A stretch of DNA of 64,000 nucleotides, from positions 9,252,677-9,316,676 of the forward strand of contig OY776124.1 in assembly GCA_963675135.1 (NCBI GenBank), in the 5' to 3' direction. The notes below the pieces were generated by a model. It had not been told where the DNA came from, ran no database searches, and saw nothing but the letters and a program-made list of their open reading frames with translations. Below, one piece after another: positions 1-10,540 of the stretch. This stretch comes from Galeopsis tetrahit (taxonomy: Eukaryota > Streptophyta > Magnoliopsida > Lamiales > Lamiaceae). A program made the position numbers and the translations under genes. Positions within the stretch are counted from its first letter, which is position 1. Each line of letters begins with the position of its first letter.

Positions 1-581
1 CAGATACAAAGAATGTGGTATACCTTTTGGTTTTACTTCATTCATTAAATTAGTTAAATTAGTTACTCCCCCACTCCACATAAATTTAACTTTTTCTTTA
101 CTTCGAACGAGGTTTATTGGAATTGGGAACATATCGAGTGGATTGTGTTTGTCCTTAATTCAAGCGAATGTTCATGTATAATTGCACATTCCATATGAAA
201 TTATTTGAATTTTGTTACCCTCAATACATGTCTTTATGTTCTCTTTTTGCAATTCTATGTAATTTGTGAAGATTCCAACATATACACATTATTCAACGGT
301 TTCTTTGAATTTTTTTTTTTTGAGAAGTGTCACCACCTGATTCGTATGAGTATTGTTGAGAAAAATATGTATTACAAAAAGTCTACAAAATATTAAATTA
401 CAACAAGTCCGTGCATCTTTTTTTCCTTTTAATGTCTTAGTACAGTGAAGTAAACTTTAGGTAGGACTATGTGGATATGTAACTTAAATTCACAATGTGA
501 CACTTGTTTTACATTGAATTCTCTATTACTCTGTATGACTTATGCATTCGGTTAATTGTATTTGAATTGATGTTTTGTTTC
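1..581. other. Left flank of the gypsy element, no gene recognised
   Basis: AT-rich sequence with only short, low-complexity ORFs (for example a 63-codon one at 205-396) that match no family I know. It ends exactly where the LTR terminus TGATGTGCC begins. Because a decayed MRS2 exon lies directly beyond the other end of the retrotransposon, this stretch may be intron or upstream sequence of that gene, but I could not find an earlier MRS2 exon in it. Confidence 0.5.
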
Positions 582-1307
582 TGATGTGCCAAAATTTGCA
601 CGAGAGGATTGAGTGTCCTCCGAATTAGATATCCTGCTCTTCGAACACGTACAATCACTCCAAATAAGCTGCCTTCACTCGAAATCTTCAAGAATCTGCA
701 AAGAACACGCCGGAGGGGAGTCCGGCGTGGACACTCCGATGCCTAAGTCAGTATAGGGCTTATCAATATCTCACAAGGATCTCGAGATCCTTGATTTATC
801 AAACAAGTTCTCAAAGAATATCTGAAAGGCGTTCTGTTTCAGTATATCAAGTTTTGTAAAGTAAGAATGTCTAACCTGGAAATCTCCTTCGGTTTACCTT
901 TTTATAGAGCCTTCCTCCTGGGAAGAAGTTAAAGCCTCCCCTTATCCCGGAGCTGCCTCTAAGACTCGGCCCTGCCGAGTGGACCGAGTCTTCCCTTCTC
1001 TCCACTCCCTGAAGATCCGGTAATACTAATTCTTAGTGGACTTCGTCCCTTAAGATAAATGAGGATAAAGTCTTCCTTCCATCGAGTCTGGACCGGAAAT
1101 GGCGGGATTCCCCTATATTTACGGCCCATAAATTCATATCAAGACTCATTCTTCTTGCTGCCCTTCTCCAGAAGAAACTCTCTCCAGAGGGACCTCTAGA
1201 GGGGATTCCTTATTCAGGGAGTACCACGCAATCCAATCCTTCCACTTCGATCTTATCTTTTATACACGTGTCGACTCCTTATTAGGTGACATTTTTAGGC
1301 CGCATCA
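582..1307 (-). repeat. 3' LTR of outer gypsy element (subtype 1)
   Basis: 726 bp, termini TGATG...CATCA as read on either strand, matching 21202-21921 almost throughout. It contains a perfect 9-bp stem CACGCCGGA/TCCGGCGTG near 708-731, a perfect palindrome AAGGATCTCGAGATCCTT near 776-793 and a TATA-like CTATAAAAAGG on the minus strand near 897-907. Confidence 0.92.
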
Positions 1308-1320
1308 TCTACTCCCCCCT
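1308..1320 (-). promoter_or_regulatory. Polypurine tract of outer gypsy element
   Basis: On the minus strand the bases directly before the 3' LTR read AGGGGGGAGTAGA, the expected purine-rich plus-strand primer. The inner element has the same tract at 6578-6590. Confidence 0.8.
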
Positions 1321-1778
1321 ACTCTCGTAAAAGGGAAATATCTTTTGTGAGAGTAGAAAATTCCAATGAGCCCAGTACAGAAGCCCTTATGGAGAGACAC
1401 GTATCGTTCTTGCTTCGAAGAGGAAATTTCAAAAAATGCCCTTCTCCAAAGGTTTTCCCGCCTTAGGCCTCGAGGACGTTTCGGCTTACGCGCTTGGGCC
1501 CCACGCAGTCGCTTTTCTCTCTCTCCTGTTATCCTCCCGAGGAAAATCCTCGATTCTACCCCATCTTTCTTCATTTACTCCACGCAACCTCCTCATTTCC
1601 TCCTCTCCTTTTTTAATTTCATTTCTTCCAGAAGTTTCTCGTTGTCTCCATCTTTCTTCTCCGGCGTTCTTCCTCCCGAGTTTTTGCCGTCGCCGGCCGC
1701 CCCGACTTATTCCGTAATCTCTTTAATCAAGGTAACCCAGCTATCTTTCTCTTCTTCTTTTATTAACATTATTAATCG
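1321..1778 (+). other. Leader between PPT and antisense ORF
   Basis: Pyrimidine-rich sequence upstream of the antisense ORF start; the inner copy has a close homologue at 6591-7065. It is open in one frame (1366-2055), but that frame is not kept in the inner copy and overlaps the better supported frame, so I treat it as 5' untranslated. An AAG-GTAACC sequence near 1729 could be a leader splice donor. Confidence 0.4.
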
Positions 1779-3955
1779 ATGTCAAACCCTCTTTCTCCGC
1801 CTCAAGCTCTTAGCCAAAATCCTTCGGGGTCCCTTCCCTCTACGATGGGGAGCCCGGAGAATAGGATTTCCACTTCCTCTCAGATCGATCATATTCACCT
1901 CGCTAGCCTTACTCAAGCTTACGACTTTCCGTCAGAATATACCTTTCGCGTCCCTTGCTCACACGAACGCCCGGATCTCTCCGAACCCAGAACTCTGGCC
2001 TTTTTTGAAGCTCAATTTAGGGCCGGACTTCGATTTCCGATCCACCCCTATTTAGCTGCCATATCAACCCGCATGCAAATCCCTCTTAATCAATTTACTC
2101 CGAATGCCATCCGTGCCATGATAGGATTTTTCATTTTGGTGAAAGGGAATGGTGGTGATCCTTCTGCCGAACTGTTTCTGAGCCAACACTCCTGTAAAGT
2201 GAACGACGGTTTTTTCTACGTTAGCGGGAGGAGGTCTCGTGTCTGCCGATTTATGAAAAAACTTCACGAGGAAGAGTCGTCCTGGCGAGATTATTATTTT
2301 TTTGTTACTAGCCCCGCTGACTAGCCGTTTCCTCATGAGGATTGGATATTCCACAACCCATGAATACTTCCTCCTCCTCTGAAAGCTTACTCTGTTTCAA
2401 ATCATACTGTTATGACTAATCTCAATACCCACGTCCGTCTGCACGATTATTTCGATATCCTTGGTATTTGCAAAAATCCTCGCATCCTCTCCCACTTTGG
2501 CTTTTGCCCTCACGACTTCCCTTTAGATTCTCGAGATGGTAAAAAATCTTTTATTCTTGTATTTTGCTCCTCGTATGTGGCTATTTTTCTATGTTCTGAA
2601 CATCTTCTTGGTTACTTGCAGCAATGAGTTGGTTAGCCCACATCTCACGGGACGCCCCTGCTCTCAACATAGTGAAGGACCCTGTATTATCCGCTCCAGA
2701 AGATCCTCCAAAAGCTCCTCAATCTCCTGCTCTCGAGAGCTCAGCGAAGACCCCGGCTCCAGAGAGCCCTTCGAAAGTTTCTCCTCTCCCTAGCTCTTCT
2801 GCTCATGTCCCAGGTTCAGTTGCCAGAAGAACCCGCTCAGCTGCCAACGCCTTCTTCTCCGACTGTGGCACCTCTAAGAAGAAGAAGGGAAAAGCTACCC
2901 GTGCTCTTGCTGAAAAGGAGGTTCCCCCTTCTACTGTGTACGAACCTCTCCATCGCCTTATCGACCGATGTCCTGCTCCTTCTAATACTGTATTGTCCGA
3001 CACGCCCCTTCCTGAGGATCAACTACTCCATGGCGCTCACCTTTTCTCAGAGGTACTTTCTATTATTTTCATGGTCTCTACCTTCTTCACATCTTAAACA
3101 TTGTCTCCTTTCCTTCTGCAGTTTGGTCTCGTCTACACTAAGATACTTGACCAAGGTGTTGAGATGGTGGCTGAGCTGGAGCTACTCCGAGCTGAAGTGT
3201 CTTCTTTCCAATCAACCCTCAAGGGTATCACTTCGGAGAAGAACAAAGCCCACAAGCGAGCTCAAGCTCTGGCTGAGGAGTTATCCCTTCTACGGACTCA
3301 AAGTAAGCAGGATGCAGCCAGGATTAAATATCTAGTGCAGGAGGTGGGACGGATGGAACGCGAGCTACCGGACGTCGGAGTGCAGGCTTGCATTAAGTCT
3401 CTATTCACTTCCTCCTTGGGTCAAGAGTTCTTGGGGACTCTTCATACTCAGTGGCTGTCCAGCTTCCTAAAGAGCTCGAGCTTCTTATGCGCCATGGGGC
3501 CACATATCCCTCACTTCATCGACCATGGCTTTAGCAATGTCGTGGCCGAGCACTCAGCCCCGGGGTTCGATGGGACCTACTCCCGTGAGTTCCGCCTGGA
3601 TCAACTCGCTACTCCTCCAAAATTCTTGGGGGATCCTAAGGAGAGCCCCGACAGTCCTTGGTGGTTACCCAGCATGAGTCAGGCCATCACCAAGTTGCAG
3701 GCTGCTAAGGTGAGCATGGCTGAGCTAACGCCTCTGGAGCATCTAGTTTATCCTTATGTCTCTGCTCCAAAAGTGGCAACAGAGGTAGATGGAGGGACAG
3801 GCGTTGAGGATACCGTGAGAGGTACAGAGGGTCCAGAGGAGGGCGGAGGATCTAGCAACCATGTTGCTGAGGAGGAGGGCGCTGCTGGAGGAGCTGCAGG
3901 AGTTGAGGTCGAGGGGGCTGTTGCCGAGGAAGCTGCTGCTGAAAAAGCAGTTTAA
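1779..3955 (+). pseudogene. Antisense additional ORF of outer gypsy element, three exons, broken
   Basis: Predicted exons are 1779-2538, 2622-3052 and 3122-3955, with GT-AG introns of 83 and 69 bp at positions identical to the inner copy. Joined, they encode an N-terminal domain resembling the plant 'putative gypsy type transposon' family (Pfam Transposase_28; core around FFEAQFRAGLRFPIHPYL), a Pro/Ser/Lys-rich linker with a basic KKKKGK stretch, then a coiled coil (roughly the first 90 residues of exon 3) and an acidic Gly/Ala/Glu-rich tail. Exon 1 has two nonsense codons relative to the inner copy: TAG at 2322-2324 (Trp in the inner copy) and a TGA about 12 codons later (Gly in the inner copy). 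The ORF lies opposite to gag-pol between pol and the 3' LTR, the position known for additional ORFs in Tat elements. Its function is unknown; a DNA- or RNA-binding accessory role is only a guess. Confidence 0.75.
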
Positions 3956-4325
3956 ATTTCGTATTTCCATGGTCACAACGAACAATTTATTTTTCTTTCG
4001 TTTTGCTACACTTTTTTTCATTTTCTGCTCATAATACTCGTTCTCACACTTTGTAGGGGACCCCACACTCCTGGATATGTGGGGGCTTTTGTAGTGATCG
4101 TATTAGCTTGATATTGCTTGTTTGTTGGCGTGCTTTTTCTTTTCTGTCTGCATGAGTAACTTACAAGACCAGTAAAGGATATGTTGGGGGTGTGCTCTCT
4201 TCCCTCCCTCTTTTGTTGGTCTTGTAGGTTATACCATAATCATCTCTTGGTTGTATAATCTTCTAGTTTCAGGCGACTTGGCTGTGGAGGGGCATCCTCC
4301 ATCTTTTCTTTCTTCTCATTTTATT
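3956..4325. other. Spacer between antisense ORF and tandem array
   Basis: Non-coding sequence conserved with 9236-9568 of the inner element. Both copies contain the short inverted pair CCCCACAC/GTGTGGGG-like around the words 'ccccacactcctggatatgtgggggc' split by a few bases, plausibly the 3' end of the antisense transcript. I see no ORF. Confidence 0.4.
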
Positions 4326-5125
4326 GATCAACCCTCTTGGGTTTCAAGTAAGATGAGGGCTTTCTGGAGCAGCTCGGCCTCTAGACCTTTGAGTGTTTAT
4401 CACTCTTATTCTTAAAAGATTTTGAGTCATAAAATCTTCTCATTTCAGTAACCCACTTGGGTCTAAAGTAAGATGAGGGCTCTCTGGAGCACCTCGGCCT
4501 CTAGGCCTCTGAGTGTTTCTCACTCTTATTCTTAAAAGATTTTGAGTCATAAAATCTTCTCATTTCAGTAACCCACTTGGGTCTAAAGTAAGATGAGGGC
4601 TCTCTGGAGCACCTCGGCCTCTAGGCCTCTGAGTGTATCTCACTCTTATTCTTAAAAGATTTTGAGTCATAAAATCTTCTCATTTCAGTAACCCACTTGG
4701 GTATAAAGTAAGATGAGGGCTCTCTGGAGCACCTCGGCCTCTAGGCCTCTGAGTGTTTCTCACTCTTATTCTTAAAAGATTTTGCTTCATAAAATCTTCT
4801 CATTTCAGTAACCCACTTGGGTCTCAAGTAAGATGAGGGCTCTCTGGAGAACCTCGGCCTCTAGGCCTCTGAGTGTTTCTCACTCTTATTCTTAAAAGAT
4901 TTTGCTTCATAAAATCTTCTCGTTTCAGTAACCCACTTGGGTCTCAAGTAAGATGAGGGCTCTCTGGAGCACCTCGGCCTCTAGGCCTCTGAGTGTTTCT
5001 CACTCTTATTCTTAAAAGATTTTGCTTCATAAAATCTTCTCGTTTCAGTAACCCACTTGGGTCTCAAGTAAGATGAGGGCTCTCTGGAGCACCTCGGCCT
5101 CTAGGCCTCTGAGTGTTTCTCACTC
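4326..5125. repeat. 120-bp tandem repeat array in outer element, about 7 copies
   Basis: The anchor AGATGAGGGC recurs at 4351, 4471, 4591, 4711, 4831, 4951 and 5071, exactly 120 bp apart; the last copy is truncated. Each unit holds an AAGATTTT/AAAATCTT hairpin with a 7-base loop and a GGCCTCTAGGCC near-palindrome. Neighbouring copies share private variants (for example GCTTCAT in place of GAGTCAT in the last copies), which points to amplification inside the element. Confidence 0.95.
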
Positions 5126-5434
5126 GTCATTTTTATATTCGTACATCGCATTTATTCAAATATGAGAAAGATACTCGAGACATGATAATTCTGTATAAGT
5201 TCTTTATCAAAAATGAATAAAGCTTCATTGATTTATTGTCAATTTTCAACATAGGCCATAGATAACCTACGCCGGTCTCATTAAAAATCTCTTTACGGAA
5301 AAACCCCAAAGGGGAAACCCGTAGAGAGGGAAAAAGAGCTCCGGTGAAGCCACAAAATACATTAAGCAAAATATGAATCGATGTAAAAATCACAAAGGTA
5401 AAGTCGTAAATGGTCTCAAGACCTTACACTTTCT
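5126..5434. other. Spacer between tandem array and pol 3' end
   Basis: Sequence downstream of pol on the minus strand, nearly the same as 10234-10540 in the inner element. An 86-codon minus-strand frame (5133-5393) exists in both copies but begins in unrelated sequence and matches no family; I do not call it. Confidence 0.4.
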
Positions 5435-5852
5435 TCAAACAAAGAATCTCTTCAAATGGCAAACGTTCCAGGGTCTAGCTATGTCAACCCCCTCCATGCT
5501 CTGCAATCTATAGGCTCCTCCCTTCAGTACCTGTGTGATTTTATACGGCCCCTCCCAGTTGGGCTCTAATTTTCCCGTATTCTTTAGGGCATCAGCTCTT
5601 CTAAGCACCAGGTCCCCCACTCTGAAGGACCTTGGGATCACCCTTCGGTCATATGCCGCTTTAATTCTGCTCTTGTATCTTTCCGCACGTACTCTAACCA
5701 TCTCTCTTTCTTCTTCCATTAAATCTAGGGCCTCTCTCTTTCTGCCACTACCAAGGTCACTGTTCCTTGTCCATCAAACTCTGTGGAGCTAGCGAGTTTG
5801 GAGAGGTTATCCGCCTGCATGTTTTTCTCTCGAGGTATCTGGATTACCTCGC
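5435..5852 (-). pseudogene. 3' end of outer pol: RNase H tail joined to integrase C-terminus by a deletion
   Basis: Minus-strand continuation of the outer pol beyond the nested insertion. 5852-5740 encodes the end of the archaeal-type RNase H region (IPREKNMQADNLSKLASS), followed at once by the last 97 or so codons of pol (LDLMEEEREMVRVRAERYKS to HLKRFFV), which include the integrase C-terminal chromodomain-like stretch. Compared with the inner element about 961 bp are missing (equivalent to 10845-11805), removing the zinc-binding and catalytic integrase core. The deletion shifts the frame, so a stop (5725-5727) follows the junction. Confidence 0.85.
5848..5852. repeat. Target-site duplication CTCGC, left copy
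   Basis: CTCGC directly precedes TGATG at 5853 and recurs directly after CATCA at 16921-16925. Removing 5853-16925 restores a continuous pol sequence that matches the inner element at about 11909-11940. Confidence 0.95.
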
Positions 5853-6577
5853 TGATGTGCCAAAATTTGCACGAGAGGATTGCGTGTCCTCTGGATTGGA
5901 TGTCCCACTCTTCGAACACGTACAATTACTCCAAATATGCTGTCTTTATTCGAAATCTTCAAGAACCTGCAAAGAGCACGCCGGAGGGGGGTCCGGCGTG
6001 GACACTCCGATGCCTAAGTCAGTATAGGGCTTATGAAAATCTCCCAAGGATCTCCAGATCCTTGATGTATCAACTCAGTTCTCAAAGAATATCAAAAAGG
6101 TGTTTTTCGTTTAGTATATCAAGTTTGTAAAATAAGAGTGTCTAACCTGGAAATCTCCTTGGATTTACCTATTTATAGGAATCCTCCCTCGAGAGGAAGC
6201 CAAGTCTTCCTCCTTTTTCGGAGCTGCCCATAAGACTCGGCCCTGCAGAGTGGACGAAATCTTTTCTTCTCTCCACTTCCCGAAGACTCGGCAACATTCC
6301 TTCTTAGTTGACTTGGTTTTCCAAGATAAAGGGAGATACAGTCTACCTTTTATCAAGTCTAAGCCGAAAATGGCGGAACCTCCCTACATCCAAGGCTCAC
6401 GACCTTTCACCAAAACTAATTCTTCCGGAAGCTTCTTTCCAGCCGAAGCTCCCTCCAAAGGGATCTTCAGAGAGGATTTCCCATCAGAGGGTATTATATA
6501 ACTTGATCCTTCCACTTTTATCTTATCCTCTATACACGTGTCGACTTCGTATTAGGTGATATTTTTAGGCCGCATCA
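5853..6577 (-). repeat. 3' LTR of inner gypsy element (subtype 2)
   Basis: 725 bp, nearly identical to 16196-16920 (about 7 differences by eye). It differs from subtype 1 at many sites, for example AAGGATCTCCAGATCCTT where subtype 1 has the perfect palindrome with CTCGAG. The CACGCCGGA/TCCGGCGTG stem is kept. Confidence 0.95.
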
Positions 6578-6590
6578 TCTACTCCCCCCT
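6578..6590 (-). promoter_or_regulatory. Polypurine tract of inner gypsy element
   Basis: AGGGGGGAGTAGA on the minus strand directly before the 3' LTR. Confidence 0.8.
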
Positions 6591-7065
6591 ACTCTCGTAA
6601 AAGGGGGACATCTTTTGGGAGAGTAGAGAAATTTCCCAAAATTTAATTCAAGGGTCCTTCGGGAGATACGTGTATCATTCCTGCTTTGGAGAGGAAGTTT
6701 CAAAACATGTCCTTCTCCGAAGGCTTTTCCCGCCTCCAGCTAAGGAGACTTTTCGGTTTCCACGCGTGGGTCCCACGCGATCGCTTTTCTCTCTCCTTTG
6801 TTATTCTCCCGAGAAAAGTTCTCGATTCCTCCCCATATCTTCTCTCATTTACTCCACACAACCGCCTTTCTTTTCTTCTTCCCTTTTTCAAATTTCATTT
6901 CCTCCCAAAAGTCTCATATCGTCTTCATCTTTCTCCTTCAGTGTTCTTCTTCCGAGTTTTCGCCGTCGCCGGCCGCCCCGACCGATTCCGTAGTCCTCTT
7001 AATCAAGGTAACCCAGCTATTTTCTTTTTTTCTGTTCTTTCCACTTTTATTAGCACTGTAACTTG

Positions 7066-9235
7066 ATGTCAAGCCCTCTTTCTCCGCCTGAAAATCTTAG
7101 CCCAAACTCTTCTGAATCGACTCCCTCTGTGATGGGGAGTCCAGAGAATAAGATTTCCCCTTCATCTCAAATCGACCATACTCATCTAGTTAGCCTTACT
7201 CATGCTTATGGTTTTCCATCGGAATATACCTTTCGCACTCCTCGCTCAAACGAACGCCCAGATCTCTCCCAACCCCGGACTCTTGCTTTTTTTGAAGCTC
7301 AGCTTAGGGCAGGGCTACGATTTCCGATTCATCCTTATTTGGCTGCCATATCGACTCGCATGCAGATCCCTCTTAACTAGTTTACTCCGAATGCTATCCG
7401 TACTATGATAGGCTTTTTTATCCTGGTGAAGGGAAATGGGGGTGATCCATCTGCCGAACTGTTTTTGAGCCAACATTCTTGTAAAGTGAACGATGGCTTC
7501 TTTTACGTTAGTGGGCGAAGGTCTCGTGTTTGTAAGTTTCTGAAAAAACTCCATGAAGAAGACTCATCCTGGCGAGATTATTATTTTTTTGTTACAAACC
7601 CCACCGATTGGTCATTTCCTTACGGGGATTGGATATTCCACAACCCAGGAGTACTCCCTCCTCCTTTGAAAGCTTATTTTGTTTCCAATTACACTGTTAT
7701 GACTGATCTCAATACTCATATCCATCGGCATGACTACTTCGATATCCCTGGTATTTGTAAAAATCCTCGCATCCTCTCCCACTTTGGCTTTTACCCTCAA
7801 GACTTCCCTTTAGATTCTCGAGATGGTAAAAAATCTTTTATCCTTGTTTCTTACTTCTCGTATGTGGCTATTTTTCTACATTCTGAACATCTTCTTGATT
7901 ATTTGCAGCAATGAGTTGGCTAACTCACATCTCACGGGATGCCCCTGCTCTCAGTATAGTGAAGACCCCTGTATTATGCGCTCCAGAAGATCCTCCAAAA
8001 GCTCCTCCGTCTCCTGCTCTCGAGAGCTCAGCAAAGACCCCGGCTCCAGGGAGCCCTTCAAAGGTTCCTCCCCTCCCTGGTTCATCCAGTCAAGTTCCTG
8101 GTTCCGTTGCTAGGAGAACCCGATCAGCTGCCAACGCCTTCTTTTCTGACTGTGGCACCTCTAAGAAGAAGAAGGGAAAAGAGACCCGTGCTGAGAAGGA
8201 ATCTTCCCCTCCTACTGTGTATGAGCCTCTCCACCGTCTTATCGACCGATGTCCTGCTCCTCCCAACGCTGAGTTATCCGACACGCCTCTCCCCGAAGAT
8301 CTACTGCTCCGAGGGGCTCATCTTTTCTCCGAGGTACTTTCTATTATTTTCAGATTTCTGCCTTCTTCACATCCTAAACATTATTTCTTTTTCTTTTGCA
8401 GTTCGGTCTTATCTATACTAAGATATTCGACCAAGGCGTTGAGATGGTGGCTGAGCTCGAACTTCTCCGGGCTGAGACATCTTCTCTCCAGTCAATTCTC
8501 AAAGGGATCACTACGGAGAAAGACAAGGCTCATAAACGAGCTCAAGCTCTGGCTGAGGAGTTATCTCTTCTACAGACTCAAAGCAAGCAGGATGCAGCCT
8601 GGATTAAATATCTGGTGAAGGAGGTGGGACGGATGGAACGCGAACTACCCGACGTCGGAGTGCAGGCTTGCATTAAGTCTCTATTCACTTCCTCTTTGGG
8701 TCAAGAGTTCTTGGGGACTCTCCATACCCAGTGGCTGTCTGGCTTCCTAAAGAGCTCGAGCTTCTTATGTGCCATGGGGCCCCATATCCCTCATTTCATC
8801 GACCATGGCTTCAGCAATGCTGTGGCCGAACACTCAGCCCCGGGGTTTGATGGGACTTACTCCCGTGAGTTCCACCTGGATCAACTCGCTACTCCTCCAA
8901 AATTCTTGGGGGATCCTAAGGAGAGCCCCGACAGTCCTTGGTGGTTGCCCGGCATGAATCAGGCCATCACCAAGTTGCAGGCTGCTAAGGTGAGCATGGC
9001 TGAGCTAAAGCCTCTGGAGCGTCTAGTCTATCCTTATGCCTCTGCTCCAGAGGTGGGAACGAAGGTAGATGGAGGGGCAGGCGCTGAGGGTACTGTGAAA
9101 GGCACAGAGGGTCCAGAGGAGGGCGGAGGATCTAGCAACCATGTCGCTGAAGAGGAGGAGCCTGCCAGAGGAATTGAAGGAGTTGAGGTCGGGGGGGCTG
9201 TTGCCGAGGAAGCTGCTGCTGAAAAAACAGTTTAA
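7066..9235 (+). pseudogene. Antisense additional ORF of inner gypsy element, three exons, one nonsense codon
   Basis: Exons 7066-7825, 7909-8333 and 8402-9235 with GT-AG introns; phases are 1 and 0, as in the outer copy. Exon 1 encodes the Transposase_28-like domain (FFEAQLRAGLRFPIHPYL, then AMIGFFILVKGNG in the homologous copy). It stops at TAG 7378-7380, where the outer copy has Gln, and then runs open to the donor. Exon 2 gives a Pro/Ser-rich linker with KKKKGK. Exon 3 starts FGLIYTKIFDQGVEMVAELE, continues as a coiled coil, then a globular stretch around SSFLCAMGPHIPHFIDHGF, and ends in an acidic tail. The start is the ATG at 7066; the upstream in-frame TTG is not needed. The lesions differ from those of the outer copy, so an intact common ancestor is implied. 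Confidence 0.78.
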
Positions 9236-9568
9236 ATTTCATGTTTCTGGTGGTCACACTGAACAATTTACTTTTCTTTCGTTTTGCTGCACTCTTTTCA
9301 TTTTCTGCTCGTAATACTTGTTTTCATACTTCGTAAGGGACCCCACACTCCTGGATATGTGGGGGCTTTTGTAGTGATCGTATTGGCTTGATATTGCTTG
9401 TCTGTTGGCGTTTTTTTTCTTCTTTGTTTGCCTGAGTAACTTACAAGACCAGCAAAGAATATGTCGGAGGTGTGCTTTCTCCCCCCCCCCCCTTTTTGTT
9501 GGTCTTGTAGGCTACGTTGGAATCATCTTTTGGTTGTCCTATCTTTTTCATTATCTGGTCTTTGTAAT
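9236..9568. other. Spacer after inner antisense ORF
   Basis: Homologous to 3956-4325. Contains a 12-base C tract near 9480-9492 and the same short inverted pair around 'ggatatgtgggggc'. No coding region is supported. Confidence 0.4.
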
Positions 9569-10233
9569 TCTCAAGCATGGTGAGGGCTTTCTGGAGCACC
9601 TCGGCCTCTAGGCCTCTGAGTGTTTCTCACTCGAACTCTTAAAAGATTTTGATTCATAAAATCTTCTCATTTCAATAACCCTCTTGGGTCTCAAGTAGGA
9701 TGAGGGCTCTCTGGAGCACCTCGGCCTCTAGGCCTTTGAGTGTTTCTCACCCGAATTCTTAAAAGATTTTGATTCATAAAATCTTCTCATTTCAATAACC
9801 CTCTTGGGTCTCAAGTAGGATGAGGGCTCTCTGGAGCACCTCGGCCTCTAGGCCTTTGAGTGTTTCTCACTCGAATTCTTAAAAGATTTTAATTCATAAA
9901 ATCTTCTTATTTCAGTAACCCTCTTGGGTCTCAAGTAGGATGAGGGCTCTCTGGAGCACCTCGGCCTCTAGGCCTTTGAGTGTTTCTCACTCGAATTCTT
10001 AAAAGATTTTAATTCATAAAATCTTCTTATTTCAGTAACCCTCTTGGGTCTCAAGTAGGATGAGGGCTCTCTGGAGCAACTCGGCCTCTAGGCCTTTGAG
10101 TGTTTCTCACTCGAATTCTTAAAAGATTTTAATTCATAAAATCTTCTTATTTCAGTAACCCTCTTGGGTCTCAAGTAGGATGAGGGCTCTCTGGAGCACC
10201 TCGGCCTCTAGGCCTTTGAGTGTTTCTCACTCG
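9569..10233. repeat. 120-bp tandem repeat array in inner element, about 6 copies
   Basis: The TGAGGGCT anchor recurs at about 9581, 9701, 9821, 9941, 10061 and 10181. The unit is homologous to the outer array but carries its own variants (TAGGATGAGGGC, CTTTGAGTG, a TTAATTCAT hairpin loop), and the copy number differs, so the two arrays changed independently. Confidence 0.94.
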
Positions 10234-10540
10234 CCATTTTTTGTACTCATATATCGCATATTCAAATATGAAAAAGATAATCAAGACACAATAATTCTGA
10301 ATAATTCTTTCTTCAAAAAGGGATAAGACTTCATTGATTTATTGTCAGTTTTCAACATAGGCCATAGATAACCTACGCCGGTCTCATTAAAAACCTCTTT
10401 ACGGAAAAACCCCAGAGGGGAAACCCGTAGAGAGGGAAAAAGAGCTCCGGTGAAGCCACAAAATACATCAAGCAAAATATGAATCCATGCAAAAATCACA
10501 AAGCAAAAGTCATAAATGGTCTCAAGACCTTACACTTTCT
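10234..10540. other. Spacer between inner array and pol
   Basis: Untranslated sequence downstream of the pol stop on the minus strand, homologous to 5126-5434. Nothing further is recognised. Confidence 0.4.

Noticed and set aside
1366..2055. A 229-codon plus-strand frame before the antisense ORF
   Set aside because: It is not kept in the homologous inner copy and overlaps the supported frame that starts at 1779; composition is simple pyrimidine-rich sequence.
4326..5125. Regularly spaced repeats considered as a CRISPR array
   Set aside because: Whole 120-bp units are repeated without unique spacers, inside a plant retrotransposon.
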